Positions 12,320-24,321 of a DNA stretch of 64,000 nucleotides are shown here, piece by piece; within the stretch, counting starts at the first letter, position 1, and each line of letters opens with the position of its first letter. The notes beneath the pieces were generated by a model. The model worked only from the letters and a program-made list of their open reading frames with translations, searched no databases and had not been told where the DNA came from. Origin of the DNA: Sycobia sp. Sy_11 (Eukaryota > Arthropoda > Insecta > Hymenoptera > Epichrysomallidae); assembly GCA_018907035.1 (NCBI GenBank), contig JACCIC010000048.1:3057501-3121500 (forward strand), given 5' to 3'. Position numbers and translations under genes: made by a program.

Positions 12320-14325
12320 TAAGAACGTCGAGAAAAAGCCCGGAAAATGTGATAGGGGTAAGGTGCAATATCGAGCGTCTGTACAATGTAAATGTGTCTG
12401 AAAAAAATGGGATCGTCCACAAAAGAATCTGCTGATGAATAAGCAGAATAACTTTTATTTTAGCCTACGCGTTTCTATTGTAAAATATTGGGTTTAGAAA
12501 TAAAATCTTGTTCGTTCACATCTAGCAAACTCTTTTTGAGTATCGAGTCTATAATTCGTCGTGATGAAGTGAGGGCTCGACCAGTGCAGAGATTTAAATT
12601 GGGAAGATAATAGACCGTCCATTGGAACACAAGCCGATGGAGTCGTCGTTGCTCATTCATATACATCCACTCTGATCTGTCGATAATAAAGAGACTTGAA
12701 TTATTATTATGGCTGCTCGCATTTTTATATATGTGATACGAAAACGTCTTATTCCAGGAATTGACAATGAAAACTTCAGATGTTTCTATCACTTATATCA
12801 TTGCCGTTCCAAAAAAAATTTTCAAATCTGTAGAACCACAGCAGTACTCTTCAGAATTTGAATAAAAACAAATTTAAGTTGATTAAGTATCCGATACCAG
12901 AGTCACAGATGATAGTGAATAACTCTTTCAGAATCAGTTTTGCTTTCATTAATGAGATCAATCTATATCTCGTTGTAAAAATAAACCAAGGTAAAAGAAT
13001 CGATGTGAACGAGTGAATATTTTAATATTTTTCCGTCATTTAGATAATTATATTTTATAAATAATTATATTTTACCATTTATTGTGTTAAACTATGTATA
13101 TTATTGGCTCGTTAGATATTTCGGAAAACTTTTTCATGATACTTTTCGTGTAAAAAGATAATGAACTTATTTTATCGAGACGTGCAAATCATTAGAATTA
13201 TTATTAGACATGTCAAACACGATTATGTAAATTATTCGCCTGTCAAGTCACACGTTCAAAAACATCGATTAATCTTTATCGTAATGTGAAAAATAGGACA
13301 ATGTTAAATTTTCTATCAATATACTATATTTTCTACCTTAAAGAACGTTGAAGCTCTATTCCATAAAATAGAAAGTTCGCTAATCATTGAGCTCTTTTAT
13401 AAAATATTAGTTTTTCCCCTGTCCATAGCATATGTAATTTGTTAACTTCGAGCTTTTTCCCCCTATTTGGAGAATAAACTAATCGACCATTATCTCGACA
13501 TTGACAGTTCAGAAATCACTAGATACTTTTTCTGAGAATCATCCAAATGGCTTTTTGTGTCTGGAATGCCTCAATGGCGCGCTATCAAGCAAAAACATGC
13601 TATCATAAAAAATTATATATTCGAAGGGCGACGCTGATGATGCTCTTTTTCAGTGAAAATATTTTTAGACCGTGGAAATAAAGAAATGCTCTCGATACTA
13701 TACATCAGAGCGGCCCATTGCTCATTAACGGAAAAAATTGTAATTTAGAAAAATTTAGCGCATACGTGCTTCGGTTTTCAGGTCAATCGAATTCTTGAAT
13801 GACGAACTTGATATATCACTATCTTTTTTAGTATATGGATTAGTTACAGTTTCTTTTACTTTTATTTTATTAAATTGATTATCTACTTGATAATAACTTT
13901 CAGATAAGCAATTTTTATGGAAGGTATTCAAGAAGAGACTGAAAAAACTTTTAGAATTTATTAAAATTCATTATTAAAATAGGTCATAAAATATTAAGTC
14001 TTTCAACACATAAAATATTATTTATATTTTATTACAAACGGAAATAAAAATTATTTTATAAATAATTAAATTTTTAATTAGTATTTTGTACGATTTTCTA
14101 AAGATGTTATGATTAATAATACTTGATTATTTTAAGCAAAAACAGAAATTTCATTTTAAAAGTTAACAATAACCTGCACTATTCATCGAATTTTTCATTG
14201 TACCTTTTGAAACAGAGAACGTGAATTCCGCATTAATCTGACTGCTGTTTCAAAAAGTAGAGTTCACTATTCGTAATGTATCAGCATGGTAATATTTAAT
14301 GATAAATAATAAAAATAAAAATGTA

Positions 14326-14367
14326 TTATTTTGATTATGAATTAGTAATAATTCATAATCAAAATAA
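14326..14367. repeat. perfect 19-bp hairpin with a 4-base loop
   Basis: The left arm, 14326-14344 (TTATTTTGATTATGAATTA), is exactly complementary to 14349-14367, with loop GTAA. There is no mismatch. The pairing ends sharply on both sides. It is shorter than a normal pre-miRNA stem and is not attached to any recognised transposon. Confidence 0.85.
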
Positions 14368-15793
14368 GGCCTTTTAAACCTTTTTAATTATAAAAGAAAC
14401 TTCCATGGAAATATAAAGAAATTCAAAGAAAAAAGTTGCCCATGCTTGCAAGTAGTTCTTTAAAACATGAATGAACAAAATGAATTCCGCTCACTTATAA
14501 TAAGCACCCGTTGTTTTACAAATAAGAAACTCTTGCGATGCCAATCTTCAACATTAGCACTGTATAATCATATATCTTTTATCATATAAAAGACTCCATG
14601 AATGACTTTCGATTGCATTACATAATCAAGGAAAAATTTAATTAAATTTTTAATAGTTTAATTACAAAACATAAATATAGCTAAGGAAAATAGTCACAAT
14701 TAATTAATATATTTTATAAAGAAAATGTAATTAATGCGTTAAATATTAAAGTCTTTACATAATAGTTTATAATAATCAATTGCGAATAATTTTTATTAAA
14801 GAAAATACGATAAAAAAATTTGATTAGTCAATAATAAATAGTGAAGATAATGGACATGACAAATTAAAGAAAATTTTCTTCCAAAATGTATAATATAATA
14901 TGCCGTAATATGCAATATTTTATAAAATTTACGATACGTAATTTATGACTAAAATAATTAAGATTCACATGAATATCATAAGAGTAAAATTAATAATGTT
15001 ACATACGAGCTATATATTTGATATATTATATCAGCCAAATTTTAGTTGTAATTTCATTTTACCGTTATTTTTTGTTACGTACAAACAATATTATATCACC
15101 GGCTGTATTTCAGCCTCTTATAAACATGTCACTCAAATATTAAGCGTTATTATTTTTTATCGGAAAAGAAGATTTATTGTAATTATTGTAATAATATAAA
15201 TAATGTACAATAAATTAGATTTATTGTAAATATTTTTTAAATTTCTGGCATGCAATTCACATTTACAATTAATACGCTCGACTTATTTACTGAAATTGTT
15301 TTCAATGCAGTTGAGATTTAATTTATACAACACATTTTATAAATTCATATTAAAAAACATTTTCGTCAATTTCAGTTTCTTGGCAATAAGTATAATAATC
15401 ATTCACATTCATCATTGCCTAAATTTAGTGAAAGTATGATTATAAGTGTATTTGAGATTTAAAAAACTTAGTTGTCTTTAAAAGTGGATTTAAAATAAAA
15501 GTATGTCTTTAAAATAAAATTAAGAATCTTTGCTTTCTCAAATTCGATGTTTGCCAACACTTAAATTTTCTCTGAAGTGATTTTACGCACTATAGGCAAC
15601 TTATGCTGTTGCTCTATTGCTGAGACGTCATAAGTAGTATAAGGAAACAGAATGTGCTGTATGCGTCTTATGTACATTGTTGGGGTTGGTTGTTAAATAA
15701 AACTGTTAAGAAGAAATAAAATTTCTTGTATATCTGTATATATGCGTATGTATGTGTACGTGTATATAAGTATGTATATATGTGTGTATATGT

Positions 15794-15835
<42 letters not shown>

Positions 15836-15839
15836 CTTT

Positions 15840-16568
15840 ATCTCCCGTAGAAACCGCACCCCTCCAAACGTAATGATCAAAGGCTCCTCCGTCCCGTGGA
15901 GCCAATCGGTCAAATACCTCGGAGTGATGTTCGACAGGAACCTATCCTGGAACAAACACCTCCGCCTCACCAGGAGCAAAATGTTAGGAGCCTTCTTAAA
16001 GCTCAAACCTTTCTTCCATAGCAAACCCTGTCAATCGAGAACAAAGGCCAGAGCCTTCTCCACCATGATCAGGAGCATTGCCACATATTCCATCCCTATC
16101 TGGGCCCCTCCCCCAGACAGACTTCAACGACTCCAAGGCACCTACATGAGGCTGCTACGCTCTTCCCTCAACATCCCTTGGTACTTAAGGAATACTCAAG
16201 TACTTAAAGAAACTGACCTTTTTACTCTCAACGATTACGCGAATATATTCGTCAAAAATCTGAGAGAATCAATTCAACAGGACCGGAACCCAGGAATCCA
16301 ATCCCTGAGCAGTATCCTTCCTAAATCGACGGATCGCTACAGGAGGACTTGTCACCTGATCAACGATCCGTAACCGCATCAGCTACCACCGCACCCCCGT
16401 GCTTCGTTTTCGTACGCAATAGATAAACGCAATGATACATCCGGCTATCCAGGAATCCCTGCAGGATGGGGTTTTAGTCGGTAGGTTTGCGAGCAAAGGC
16501 TCCATGAATCTGATACTACCTCTCATCGATGGGTGTCTTTAGAAGATTTCCCCTCCCCGTATAACACA
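15840..16568 (+). pseudogene. Jockey-like non-LTR retrotransposon, 3' end only
   Basis: An open frame to 16373 encodes the C-terminal thumb and tail of a Jockey-clade reverse transcriptase, recognisable from VKYLGVMFDRNLSWNKHL near 15910 and the following Pro-rich IPIWAPPPDRLQRLQ segment. The endonuclease and the polymerase core are absent, so this is a 5'-truncated dead-on-arrival copy. Upstream translation is only TA/TG microsatellite. A non-coding tail of about 190 bases (including TTTTAGTCGGTAGG, then ATTTCCCCTCCCCGTATAAC) ends in a short A-run at about 16567, where Helitron sequence begins. The element therefore appears to have inserted into that Helitron copy. Confidence 0.75.
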
Positions 16569-16942
16569 AAAAAACGAATGATCATATCCAACTTTGGGAT
16601 TTGTATCCTAAAGAAGTTGTAACGTTAGTCGCTATTATCCTTTTTCTTCTTCAGATTAATCTGGCACTACTTTCACACCTTATGGATATCTTTTGATTTT
16701 TATAAATTTATTTTCTCTTACGTGGGAAAATCTCTCTCTCTTTCTCTGTTTCTCTGTTTTTCTTTCTCCTTCTTTTATCAAATGGTTCTGTATGCCAAAT
16801 CATACTGGATATAGTTTGTGACGACAAATTAGATTTTTGTTTTTATACATTATATTACCTTCAGAATTGTGATAAGGACTTTTTTTTTATTTTGAAGAAA
16901 AGAAATGGTGGCAAAATAGGGTTCTATTACAAACAACCTCGA

Positions 16943-17005
<63 letters not shown>

Positions 17006-17240
17006 CGTCACTTCTGCATAAAAAGGAAATATCCATCGTCTGCTCAAGAAATATGCTATTCGCCATACCATTTTGCTTGAATTTCAGTTGGCATCACTAC
17101 TAAAATATTCACGGTATTTAATTGAAAAAATAGAAATATACGAAATATGCATATATATTGTATGTATATTATATTATAAATATTATATATACACATTTTA
17201 AATACGGTTTCTACTGAGAAATATTGTATTGGCGTGTACG
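16569..17240 (+). mobile_element. Helitron fragment, plus orientation
   Basis: This is the inverted counterpart of about 20515-21190. Shared landmarks on the plus strand, in order, are CATATCCAACTTTGGGATTT, TTCAGATTAATCTG, CACACCTTATGGATATCTTT, a pyrimidine (TC-rich) tract, GCCAAATCATACTGG, a TA tract, and TTTCTACTGAGAAATATTGT. Its 5' terminal part is missing, replaced by the Jockey-like tail. At its right it runs into the 60-bp array. Orientation is opposite to the other Helitron copies in the window. Confidence 0.7.
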
Positions 17241-17815
17241 GACGGTTGATTACGATATCCCATTGCCTCAAGACGATTTCTATAGGCAGTTGTGTGTTCG
17301 GATGATAAAATGCGATGTCCACGAGTCTCTGGTCAATTTCTACAGGGAATATTGTATTTTGTTAATAGAAAACGACGTCGAGGTATGAGAAAATCAACTT
17401 CTATGGGAGGATTCGTGTTGGAACGGTAAAATACGATATCTAGGTCTTTCCGAATGACTTCTACGGGGAGTATTGTGTTTAGCCGTAAGGAAGTGATGAT
17501 AGCTTTCTCGGGGCAACGTCTACTGGGACTGTCATGTTTAGTTGGTACGAAACGATGTTTAGGTATGTCGGGATAACTTCTACGGAGATTTTCGTATTCG
17601 GATGATAGAATACGATTTCAGGTGTGTTGGGTCGACTTCTACGGAGAGTTTCGTGTTCGAATAATGAAATGCGATTTTCAGATGTTTTGGAACTACTTTT
17701 ACGAGGAGTTTCGTATATAGCTGATGGGAAACAATGTCCAGGTATATCGGGACGACTTCTATGAAGAGAGACGTATTCTATCATTCGAACACGCACACTT
17801 CCAGTAAGAGTTATC
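17208..17815. repeat. 60-bp tandem array, about ten diverged units
   Basis: Units begin at CTTCTACGGG-like starts at 17208, 17277, 17337, 17398, 17458, 17517, 17577, 17636, 17696 and 17756. Spacing is 59-61 bases except the first (69). A loose consensus is CTTCTACGGAGAGTTTCGTG then TTCGGATGATAGAATACGAT then a G/T-rich stretch ending GGTCGA. Units differ strongly in sequence but keep their length. On the minus strand 17479-17832 is open (117 codons) and reads as 20-residue repeats such as KISVEVIPTYLNIVSYQLNM. One partial unit is present in the Helitron at 20.5 kb and one at about 39210, so the array probably expanded from a sequence inside that Helitron. Confidence 0.85.
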
Positions 17816-17854
17816 TCGGGATACCTGGGCATTATATTCTACATGGGCAATGTG

Positions 17855-17856
<2 letters not shown>

Positions 17857-17901
<45 letters not shown>

Positions 17902-17925
17902 CGCGCGCGTATGTGTGTGTGTGTA
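17857..17925. repeat. compound TA / GC / GT microsatellite
   Basis: A TA tract passes directly into alternating GC and then GTGTGT. Alternating purine-pyrimidine over the whole length could adopt Z-DNA. Confidence 0.9.
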
Positions 17926-17949
17926 AAACAGTAAATAAAACCAGATGGG

Positions 17950-18890
17950 CCCACACGCCCGCTACAATTTTTAGTCCGACTCATTATGTCGTTACGGTAG
18001 AAATTCGTGAGCAGAACTGAAACAATCGTGGTCTCGTGCTGCTTCGAAATATATTAGGGATTATAAAAATGATAGAGAAGGTACGCGTTGTCGCGTGTGT
18101 GATATTAGGGAAGGTCTGCCTAACACGTGTTGGCCAGATATGTAGAGAGATTCTTCCTCCCATAATGCTCAACCAAAAATCGGAGGATATCGAAAAAGGA
18201 TATTACTATGTAATTTGTACCATCGGGTGAAAGATTGTCCGATGTCCGGTTTCTCGATGTGCAGCGGCGTGAAAAATGTAAGAGTGTTTAGAGTCATTAT
18301 AGATGATGAATGATTGATATTTATGTATGAGAATGACGGTTTGCAAAGGCCTGCAAGCCGTTTAAGATGCAGAATATCCATGCCCCCTTCCACTCCCACT
18401 CTGTGCCACCGCGATGCACGTATTCTATCGGACCAAGCGCACAGCCTTCGCTGGAGAACGGTCTAACTGGTGTTCGAGACTATAGGGTCTCCGAAAGGAT
18501 GATCGGGACTTTTCTCGAGGCGTTCCGACCTGCATATGTACTGAGGTCACTCTATAGCTGAAGGGAGGTGGGAGGTACACGAGGGCACGAGTAACCGTGG
18601 AGAGTACAGGATGTTCGGCACGCGACCGCTTACCCTGCTAAGGTTTGAGTAGAGGGACTGTCCCCTCTCCCCTTGCCTCTTAACTACTCCGCATGGGAAA
18701 AAAGGGACGAGCAGGCCAGCAGGGGCGAGTGTCATTCTTGTTTGGAACGTCTGAGCAAAAAGACCGCGTAACTAACACCGGTATCGAATATATCGGTTAT
18801 TGTAATTTAACATTGTAATTGTTACATTTTTAATCTAATCTGTTTTTATGTAATTTAAATTAATAAAGTTTGTAAGAAGAAAAAGAACTT
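17950..18890 (+). other. unrecognised retroelement-like remnant with a polyadenylation signal
   Basis: This block is clearly less AT-rich than its surroundings and has no intact frame. A Cys/His-rich piece near 18200-18265 can be read as CNLYHRVKDCP, which looks like a decayed gag zinc knuckle. Pro/Arg-rich coding-like frames with stops follow to about 18770. AATAAA at 18862-18867 lies near the end of the block. A degraded gag or 3' end of a retroelement is the best guess; the family is not recognised, and a decayed host exon cannot be excluded. Confidence 0.3.
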
Positions 18891-20276
18891 ATCATTTCCC
18901 GCTGACATGCCTTATCCGGAAAATGCATTGAATTAAGCAATTGCTCGTAAAACGGATATGATTATTTGCTAAATTTGCTTAAAATATTATCTTCCGAGAT
19001 ATGTTCGTTAACATAATTATTTACATCCAGTACTTATTCTCTATTCATATAGGATCTAATCATTTAACATATTAACATATTAACGTAGCAACATTTCTTA
19101 GATGAAAAAACGTATTTCTGCATGCAACAAGCTCTTATTAGATTGCATCTCTACCTCGCAGTAAGTATAATATGTATGTAGTTTCTTATATACGTAACAG
19201 AAAATGCTAGATAATAAATTTTAATTGTAAAAATTAATAATTAAGAGGGTATCACAATTAATATTTACGAGCAGAGTAAAACAATTCCTGTTTAAATTAT
19301 TCTTTTAAAAGTAAAAATTAAATTAATTAAATTTTATTAATTACATATTTTATTTATGTATATTCACCTTTACTGCAAGATTTTAAGGAAACTGGTTGAT
19401 CGACGTAAAACTGAGAATGTTTAGATAATTCTATGATCAAAAATTATTCATAAAGCTTACTTAAATTATAATAGCTTGAAACATTTAAATAAATAATAGA
19501 TAACATTTTCCAAAATTTGCAATAATTTAATGTTTATATATAGTATTGTTAAAAGGACAACACATTTTAATCAATTCACTTAGAAGAGCAGTCGAGCAGC
19601 TCGTTAAGTAGGTATTCTATTTTGTTGACAATAAGATAAAGTCGTCGATAAAAGAATTTCAATGCATTTTTAGCATTTTTGCTAACCGCTCTTTTGTATC
19701 GCTTGTCGAGGTGTTTACTTGCGATGGCTGCATCAATGGCCCGTCCACCCGGGGGGGGGGGCATTCGGTACGCCAGAGCGATATGGATCCTCCTCTCTCC
19801 TACTGTATAATATACATTTAAAAAACGTGAGGCAAGCATCATATACGCGGAGCGAATGGAGTATATTTGGGGAGGGAGATGCTTAAGATCGTTCAAATCG
19901 GCTAAAGGAGACCCTCTATTTCAGATAATATATGCTTAATATTAGTATTAATGTACAATAAATAAATGAATTCTATGAATCAATTTCACACAAATTATTT
20001 TATTAACATGGACAGCTTTTTCGGTCAATATTAATTAGTTAATATAAATTATTAATTATGCTTCATCCAGTATATAGTGAATATTCAATTAAGAAAATAC
20101 TGTATATGCTTATATTTTTTTTGTACATTATTGCCCTTCCGTTTCTGCCGTCCGGCCCGCCTCCTACCTTGAATTTTCCCGCCTGTTTTCTACTGTCTTT
20201 CTCTATTATTGACTTTCCAGCTTTAAGCTGGTGGGTTTTATTTCTATCTTCTTTTGCTCCTTTTATTTACTCAACG

Positions 20277-20279
<3 letters not shown>
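18891..20279. other. AT-rich DNA, no gene seen
   Basis: Mostly AT-rich. A moderately GC-rich patch at 19570-19900 has a 106-codon minus-strand frame (19576-19896) with no recognisable domain and an 11-base G run at about 19750. I do not call it a gene. Confidence 0.6.
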
Positions 20280-20327
<48 letters not shown>

Positions 20328-20328
<1 letters not shown>

Positions 20329-20964
20329 TAGCATCCCCCATCTCGTCTTTGCCCGAGATAATAATTTAACCGATTTCATAAACAATTCAATAATATCTAG
20401 TAAAGTAAAAAGTACTCTTATATATACAAATCTATATTTCTATAATTAATTGACCGTAATTTACCAATCGTCGCTTCTGTATAAAAAGCTGCTTGAATGT
20501 AGCGTCCACTTCAATACAATATTACTCAGTAGAAACCATATTTAAAATATGTATATATAACATGTACAATATAATATACATACAATATATATATGTATAT
20601 ATATATATATATATAGTTTTTATATGTTCGTTTTTTCAATTAAATACTGTGAATATTTTCGTAGTGCTGTTAACTGAAATTCAAGCAAAATGTTGGTATT
20701 CGCATAGCATATTAGGATATTGCCTTTCTATGCAGAAGTGACGATATATTTTATTTATATAGTTTCGAGGTTGTTGGTAAAGAATCCTACTTTGCCATCA
20801 TTTCTTTTGTTCAAACTAGAAAAACATAGTCTCTTGTCACAATTCTGAAATTAATAGAATGAATAAAAATAAAAATATAATTGGTCGTCACAAACTATCT
20901 TGAGTATGATTTGGCGTAGAGAACCATTTTATAAGAGAAGGAGAAAGAAAGACGAAGAGATAGT

Positions 20965-21029
<65 letters not shown>

Positions 21030-21460
21030 TTTCCACGTAAGAGAAAATAAAATTTACAAAAATCAAAAGATATCCATAAGGTGTGAGAGTAATGTCAGAT
21101 TAACCTGAAGAATAAAAAAGGTAATACCGACTAACGCCACACCTCCTATAGGATACAAATCTCAAAGTTGGATATGAACATTCGTTTGAGCTGACCTGGT
21201 ATTAATACTTTAAGCGGACTACTTTGAATTGACGTTCGTGATTCAAGACACCACCTAGTGGCCGCTGGTGAAACTAATTGTTGAAGCCATTAACTTAATT
21301 TATTGATGAAAGTAAAATGATTTTCAATAAAAAATATCGTCTATGCCATTCTCAATATAATATAGAATCTATATGTTAAATTTCAGAACAATCGGTTTAG
21401 TAGTTTTTTCGGTTATCGTGTAAAAACAAAAACACGCTTTGTCTTTATAAATTAGTATGA
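20328..21460 (-). mobile_element. non-autonomous Helitron, both ends present
   Basis: Read on the minus strand the element starts TCATACTAATTTATAAAG, the 5'-TC type of end shared by many insect Helitrons. It ends with a hairpin (CTCGGGCAAAGACGAG) followed by GGGGATG and CTAG, the diagnostic 3' end, and T follows as expected for insertion between A and T. No Rep or helicase reading frame is present in 1133 bases. Internal landmarks are a GA tract (20967-21030), a TA tract and one partial unit of the 60-bp repeat. The same CTAG|T end recurs at 38984, 46345 and 47778. Confidence 0.8.
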
Positions 21461-22540
21461 GATGAAGTATGATATGATATGATATGATATATTTAACTAT
21501 AACAATTTAATCAATATGATTGTAGGAAAATCTACGTTCGGTTTCAAAAATTCACTTCATCTAGTTGTACAGTTTGCCAAATCCATCAGAATTGAAAAAT
21601 CTTGAAATTGCAATCTTGAAATCCATTTTTGAATGGTAGAAAAAATTATTGGAGACACCAGTTTAATATAATTGAAAACAACATTTGAAAACGAAATATC
21701 ATTTTTTCACACATATCACTTTTTTAAAATGAAATGTTCAATTACATCCTGTACTGCCATAACCCATCGGATAATTTTAAAAAACCAAAGAAATAAGTTT
21801 GTTTTAGATTCGAAAGAAAAGAACTACAACATTGATCAAACTAATGTAGTAGAACATTTAATTTATATAAAGAAAAGTATAAATTCATATAAAAGTAGTA
21901 GAATTGCCGATGGAATTAACGGCCAAAATAAATATATTAATTTTTATAATCATAAATTAAGAGTAAAATTTGAATTTGAAATTTCGAAATTTTGTCATGA
22001 TTTAAATATGTTAAATAAATAATAGCTTTAAGAAGGTTGCACTTGTTGACGTATCAAAGAGGGGTCCGAATAGAAATTAACTTCAATTTGTTTGCTTAAA
22101 TAATTAATAATTCACAAATGTATATTAGTAAAAAAAACAAAACACAATTTATATTGGATATTAGTTCTAACAATTTATATTGAAATTTACATTTTTGGCT
22201 ATATGAAATGGTATATATAGATATATGTTAATTTAAATAATTTAAATTATTTTTAAAATTAATTTTTTTAAATAAAAATCGATAAGACCACAACTCTACT
22301 TATATACTGAAAACACCTTATAATATTAAAATAATTTGATTTATGTTTGACAATTCAATAAGCAAGGGAAAAATCTGAAAATGGTAGACTTTAAACCCTT
22401 TTCAAAAATTATTTGATTATTCTAATGCTTTTATTTGAACATTCTGTATAATTCATGTTTCAAAATAATTATATAATTTTCTTCTTGTATAGAAAAAAAA
22501 AGAATATTCAAAAAAATATCAAATTATGCTAATAATTTGT
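21461..22540. other. TATGA microsatellite then AT-rich DNA, no gene seen
   Basis: A short TATGA tract (to about 21491) abuts the Helitron 5' end. A 116-codon frame at 21672-22022 is Lys/Asn/Ile-rich with no recognisable domain; it starts from an ATG and could be real, but composition alone explains it. Confidence 0.55.
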
Positions 22541-22598
22541 TTTCACAAATTATTTTTAGTATGATTTGGCATACAACCATCTTATAAAAGAAGACAGT

Positions 22599-22654
<56 letters not shown>

Positions 22655-22766
22655 AGAGAGGGAGCATTTTTCACATGAGAAAAATTCAAAAATATACAAA
22701 AATTAAAAGGTATCCATAAGGTACGAGAGTAGTGTCAGATTAACCTGAAGAACAGAAAAGGTAGTC
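22541..22766 (-). mobile_element. Helitron fragment, left of the LOA-like insertion
   Basis: It shares AGTATGATTTGGCATAC, the GA tract, GGTATCCATAAGGT and CAGATTAACCTGAAGAA, in the same order, with the copies at 20.3 and 46.3 kb. The copy is interrupted at 22766 and continues at 28036. Its 3' hairpin end is missing. Confidence 0.75.
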
Positions 22767-23287
22767 ATACCTCCTCCACCAGGGGTTGACACCTTTTCGC
22801 GTGCCTCTTGTAGGTCTGTGTGGAGGCTCGGCTGTGGATCCGAGCGCCTGACCCGGCAATGGTCTGGGAGAGTGCGGCCCTGTCCTAGGGAGGGCTGGGT
22901 GGCGAAAAGGTGCTGATGTAGCAGACTGCCTCTCGGGCGCCAGAGTAACCACTCCTGCGGGATCCTTGAATAAGGAACCCGCGTAGGTCCCTCTCGCAGC
23001 CGGAGCTGGGTCTCGGGACTCTCGAGAACAGACAGGCGGACACTCCAGAGACCAAGGGCAACCCCCCATTGCGTTCGTAAGGAGGTGCAATGGGTAGTAT
23101 ATCCAACCCCCAAACCCAAGGTGGAAGCCATCGTGCTGAACGGTACCGACTTGGCCGCTGGGGTAGTAGCTGACGCAAACGATGCCTCGGGAACACCGGG
23201 AGAACTTCTCAAGTATTCAGCTTTACCGGAACATGCAGGGCTCTGGGTCGTCGGACTTTTATTTCCCTAGCTACTCGTGGGATTCTT

Positions 23288-24321
23288 ATGGAAAAAACCA
23301 TAGAACCTGAGAATAGTGAAGGCGAGGCCCGGGAGGATACAACGCCCCCGAGGACCTCAGTAGGAGCTACTGGTCAAGTGGGCAAGGAGGACGCAGCTCC
23401 AGGCAACAAGCCTGGAGTGGTTGCGACCCCTGAAGCACTAATCAGTGTAGAGGGAGGCAGTACTGCCCCCAAGAAAAAGAGGCTGTGTGGCTCGGCCAGG
23501 AGGAAGTTGGCCCGGCAGCAAAATGCTAGCGGGGCCGGCACCTCTGGGCTTACCACACAGATTAAGAGAGAGATGAAGAGGCGACAGAGATCTGATAAGA
23601 CTCCGCCCTCGACATCCGGTATTGCTAAAAAGCAAAAAGGGGGAGTGGCGGCGGTGACAACAAAGGAACCCTGCCCCCCCCCCAGGGAGGGAGGCTTGCG
23701 GTTGCCGGAATTATTACGGCTGCCCAAAGGTCAAACCCCCTTACATGTGTCGTGGTGCATGAAGGATACCCGGGGACAACCATCACCTCGGAAATGTTTT
23801 CGCAATTCCGGGGGGCGGTGTCGAAGGTTATTTCTAGTGCACCACATGTCACGTGGCCCAAATTTGATGCCTTCTTCTGCAAGGGAGGCTCAACCAACCC
23901 GGAGGCGAAGGAGTGGCTAGCCGATAGACTGGTTACTCTGAACTTACTCTGGGGTGGGGTCAATCTGAAAATGGGGGGTGTATAACTCCTACAGGCTAGA
24001 GTCAAGGCGGTGACGTGGATACCGGGGCCCCCGGAGAACTCGTCCATCATCTTGGAAAGGCTTGAGGGGCATAATGCATCCCTCAGGGGCAAAGCAAGCC
24101 TATGGAGGGTCGTCAACACCATGGACGGCGAGGAAGGAAGGGCTGACGGAGGAAATAAACATCTCCTCGTACTAACCATGCCAAAATCGCAGGCCAGGTT
24201 GTTGGCGGCGTTAGATCACAGACCCTGGTACTTCCTGGGCAGGATCGCCTTTAAGGTGAGCCGTCGGGAGGAACGGGTGCCTGTGAAGAATGTCGAGGGC
24301 GGGAGCACGATGGCACAATAA
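23288..24321 (+). pseudogene. ORF1 of the LOA-like element, frameshifted
   Basis: The first part (23288 to about 23690) is a Lys/Arg/Pro-rich, low-complexity, nucleic-acid-binding type of N-terminus (for example PKKKRLCGSARRKLARQQ). After a run of ten C residues at 23674-23683 the coding signal moves to another frame (23752-23985, then 24010-24321), as expected from a slippage-type indel in that run. A stop at 23983 breaks the second half. The C-terminal half (AVTWIPGPPENSSIILERL to ALDHRPWYFLGRIAFKV) resembles the DUF4780-like domain in ORF1 of related elements and matches the organisation of 42206-42555. The terminal TAA is immediately followed by the ORF2 ATG. Confidence 0.7.

Larger units (their letters stand above)
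9709..15792. other. 6 kb of AT-rich DNA, no gene seen
   Basis: No domain-bearing reading frame is found on either strand. Open frames such as 12475-12792 minus (105 codons) and 14945-15199 plus (84 codons) have AT-driven composition and no recognisable motif. The stretch holds an ATTCTC hexamer array (11127-11155), GA microsatellites (11266-11325 and 12281-12316), a 10-bp inverted repeat GTCGAAGCAT / ATGCTTCGAC (about 10728 and 10813), and a perfect hairpin at 14326-14367. A TATATATGCAGTCGG at about 11750 resembles a TATA box with an initiator, but nothing confirms it. Confidence 0.6.

Noticed and set aside
12108..12792. Two minus-strand frames of about 105 codons each
   Set aside because: The first reads through a GA tract. 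Neither has a domain, splice context or start context that supports a gene.
15693..16024. Minus-strand frames translating to long Tyr-Ile repeats near 15.7-16 kb, and similar ones at 16.9, 17.8 and 20.2 kb
   Set aside because: They are translations of TA/TG microsatellites, not proteins.
19576..19896. 106-codon minus-strand frame across a G11 run
   Set aside because: No recognisable domain, and the homopolymer inside the frame makes translation unlikely to be constrained. It could be a lineage-specific gene, but nothing supports it.
22703..23212. Antisense frames of 100-170 codons over the LOA-like leader and ORF1
   Set aside because: They are shadows in GC-rich sequence opposite the element's own coding strand.
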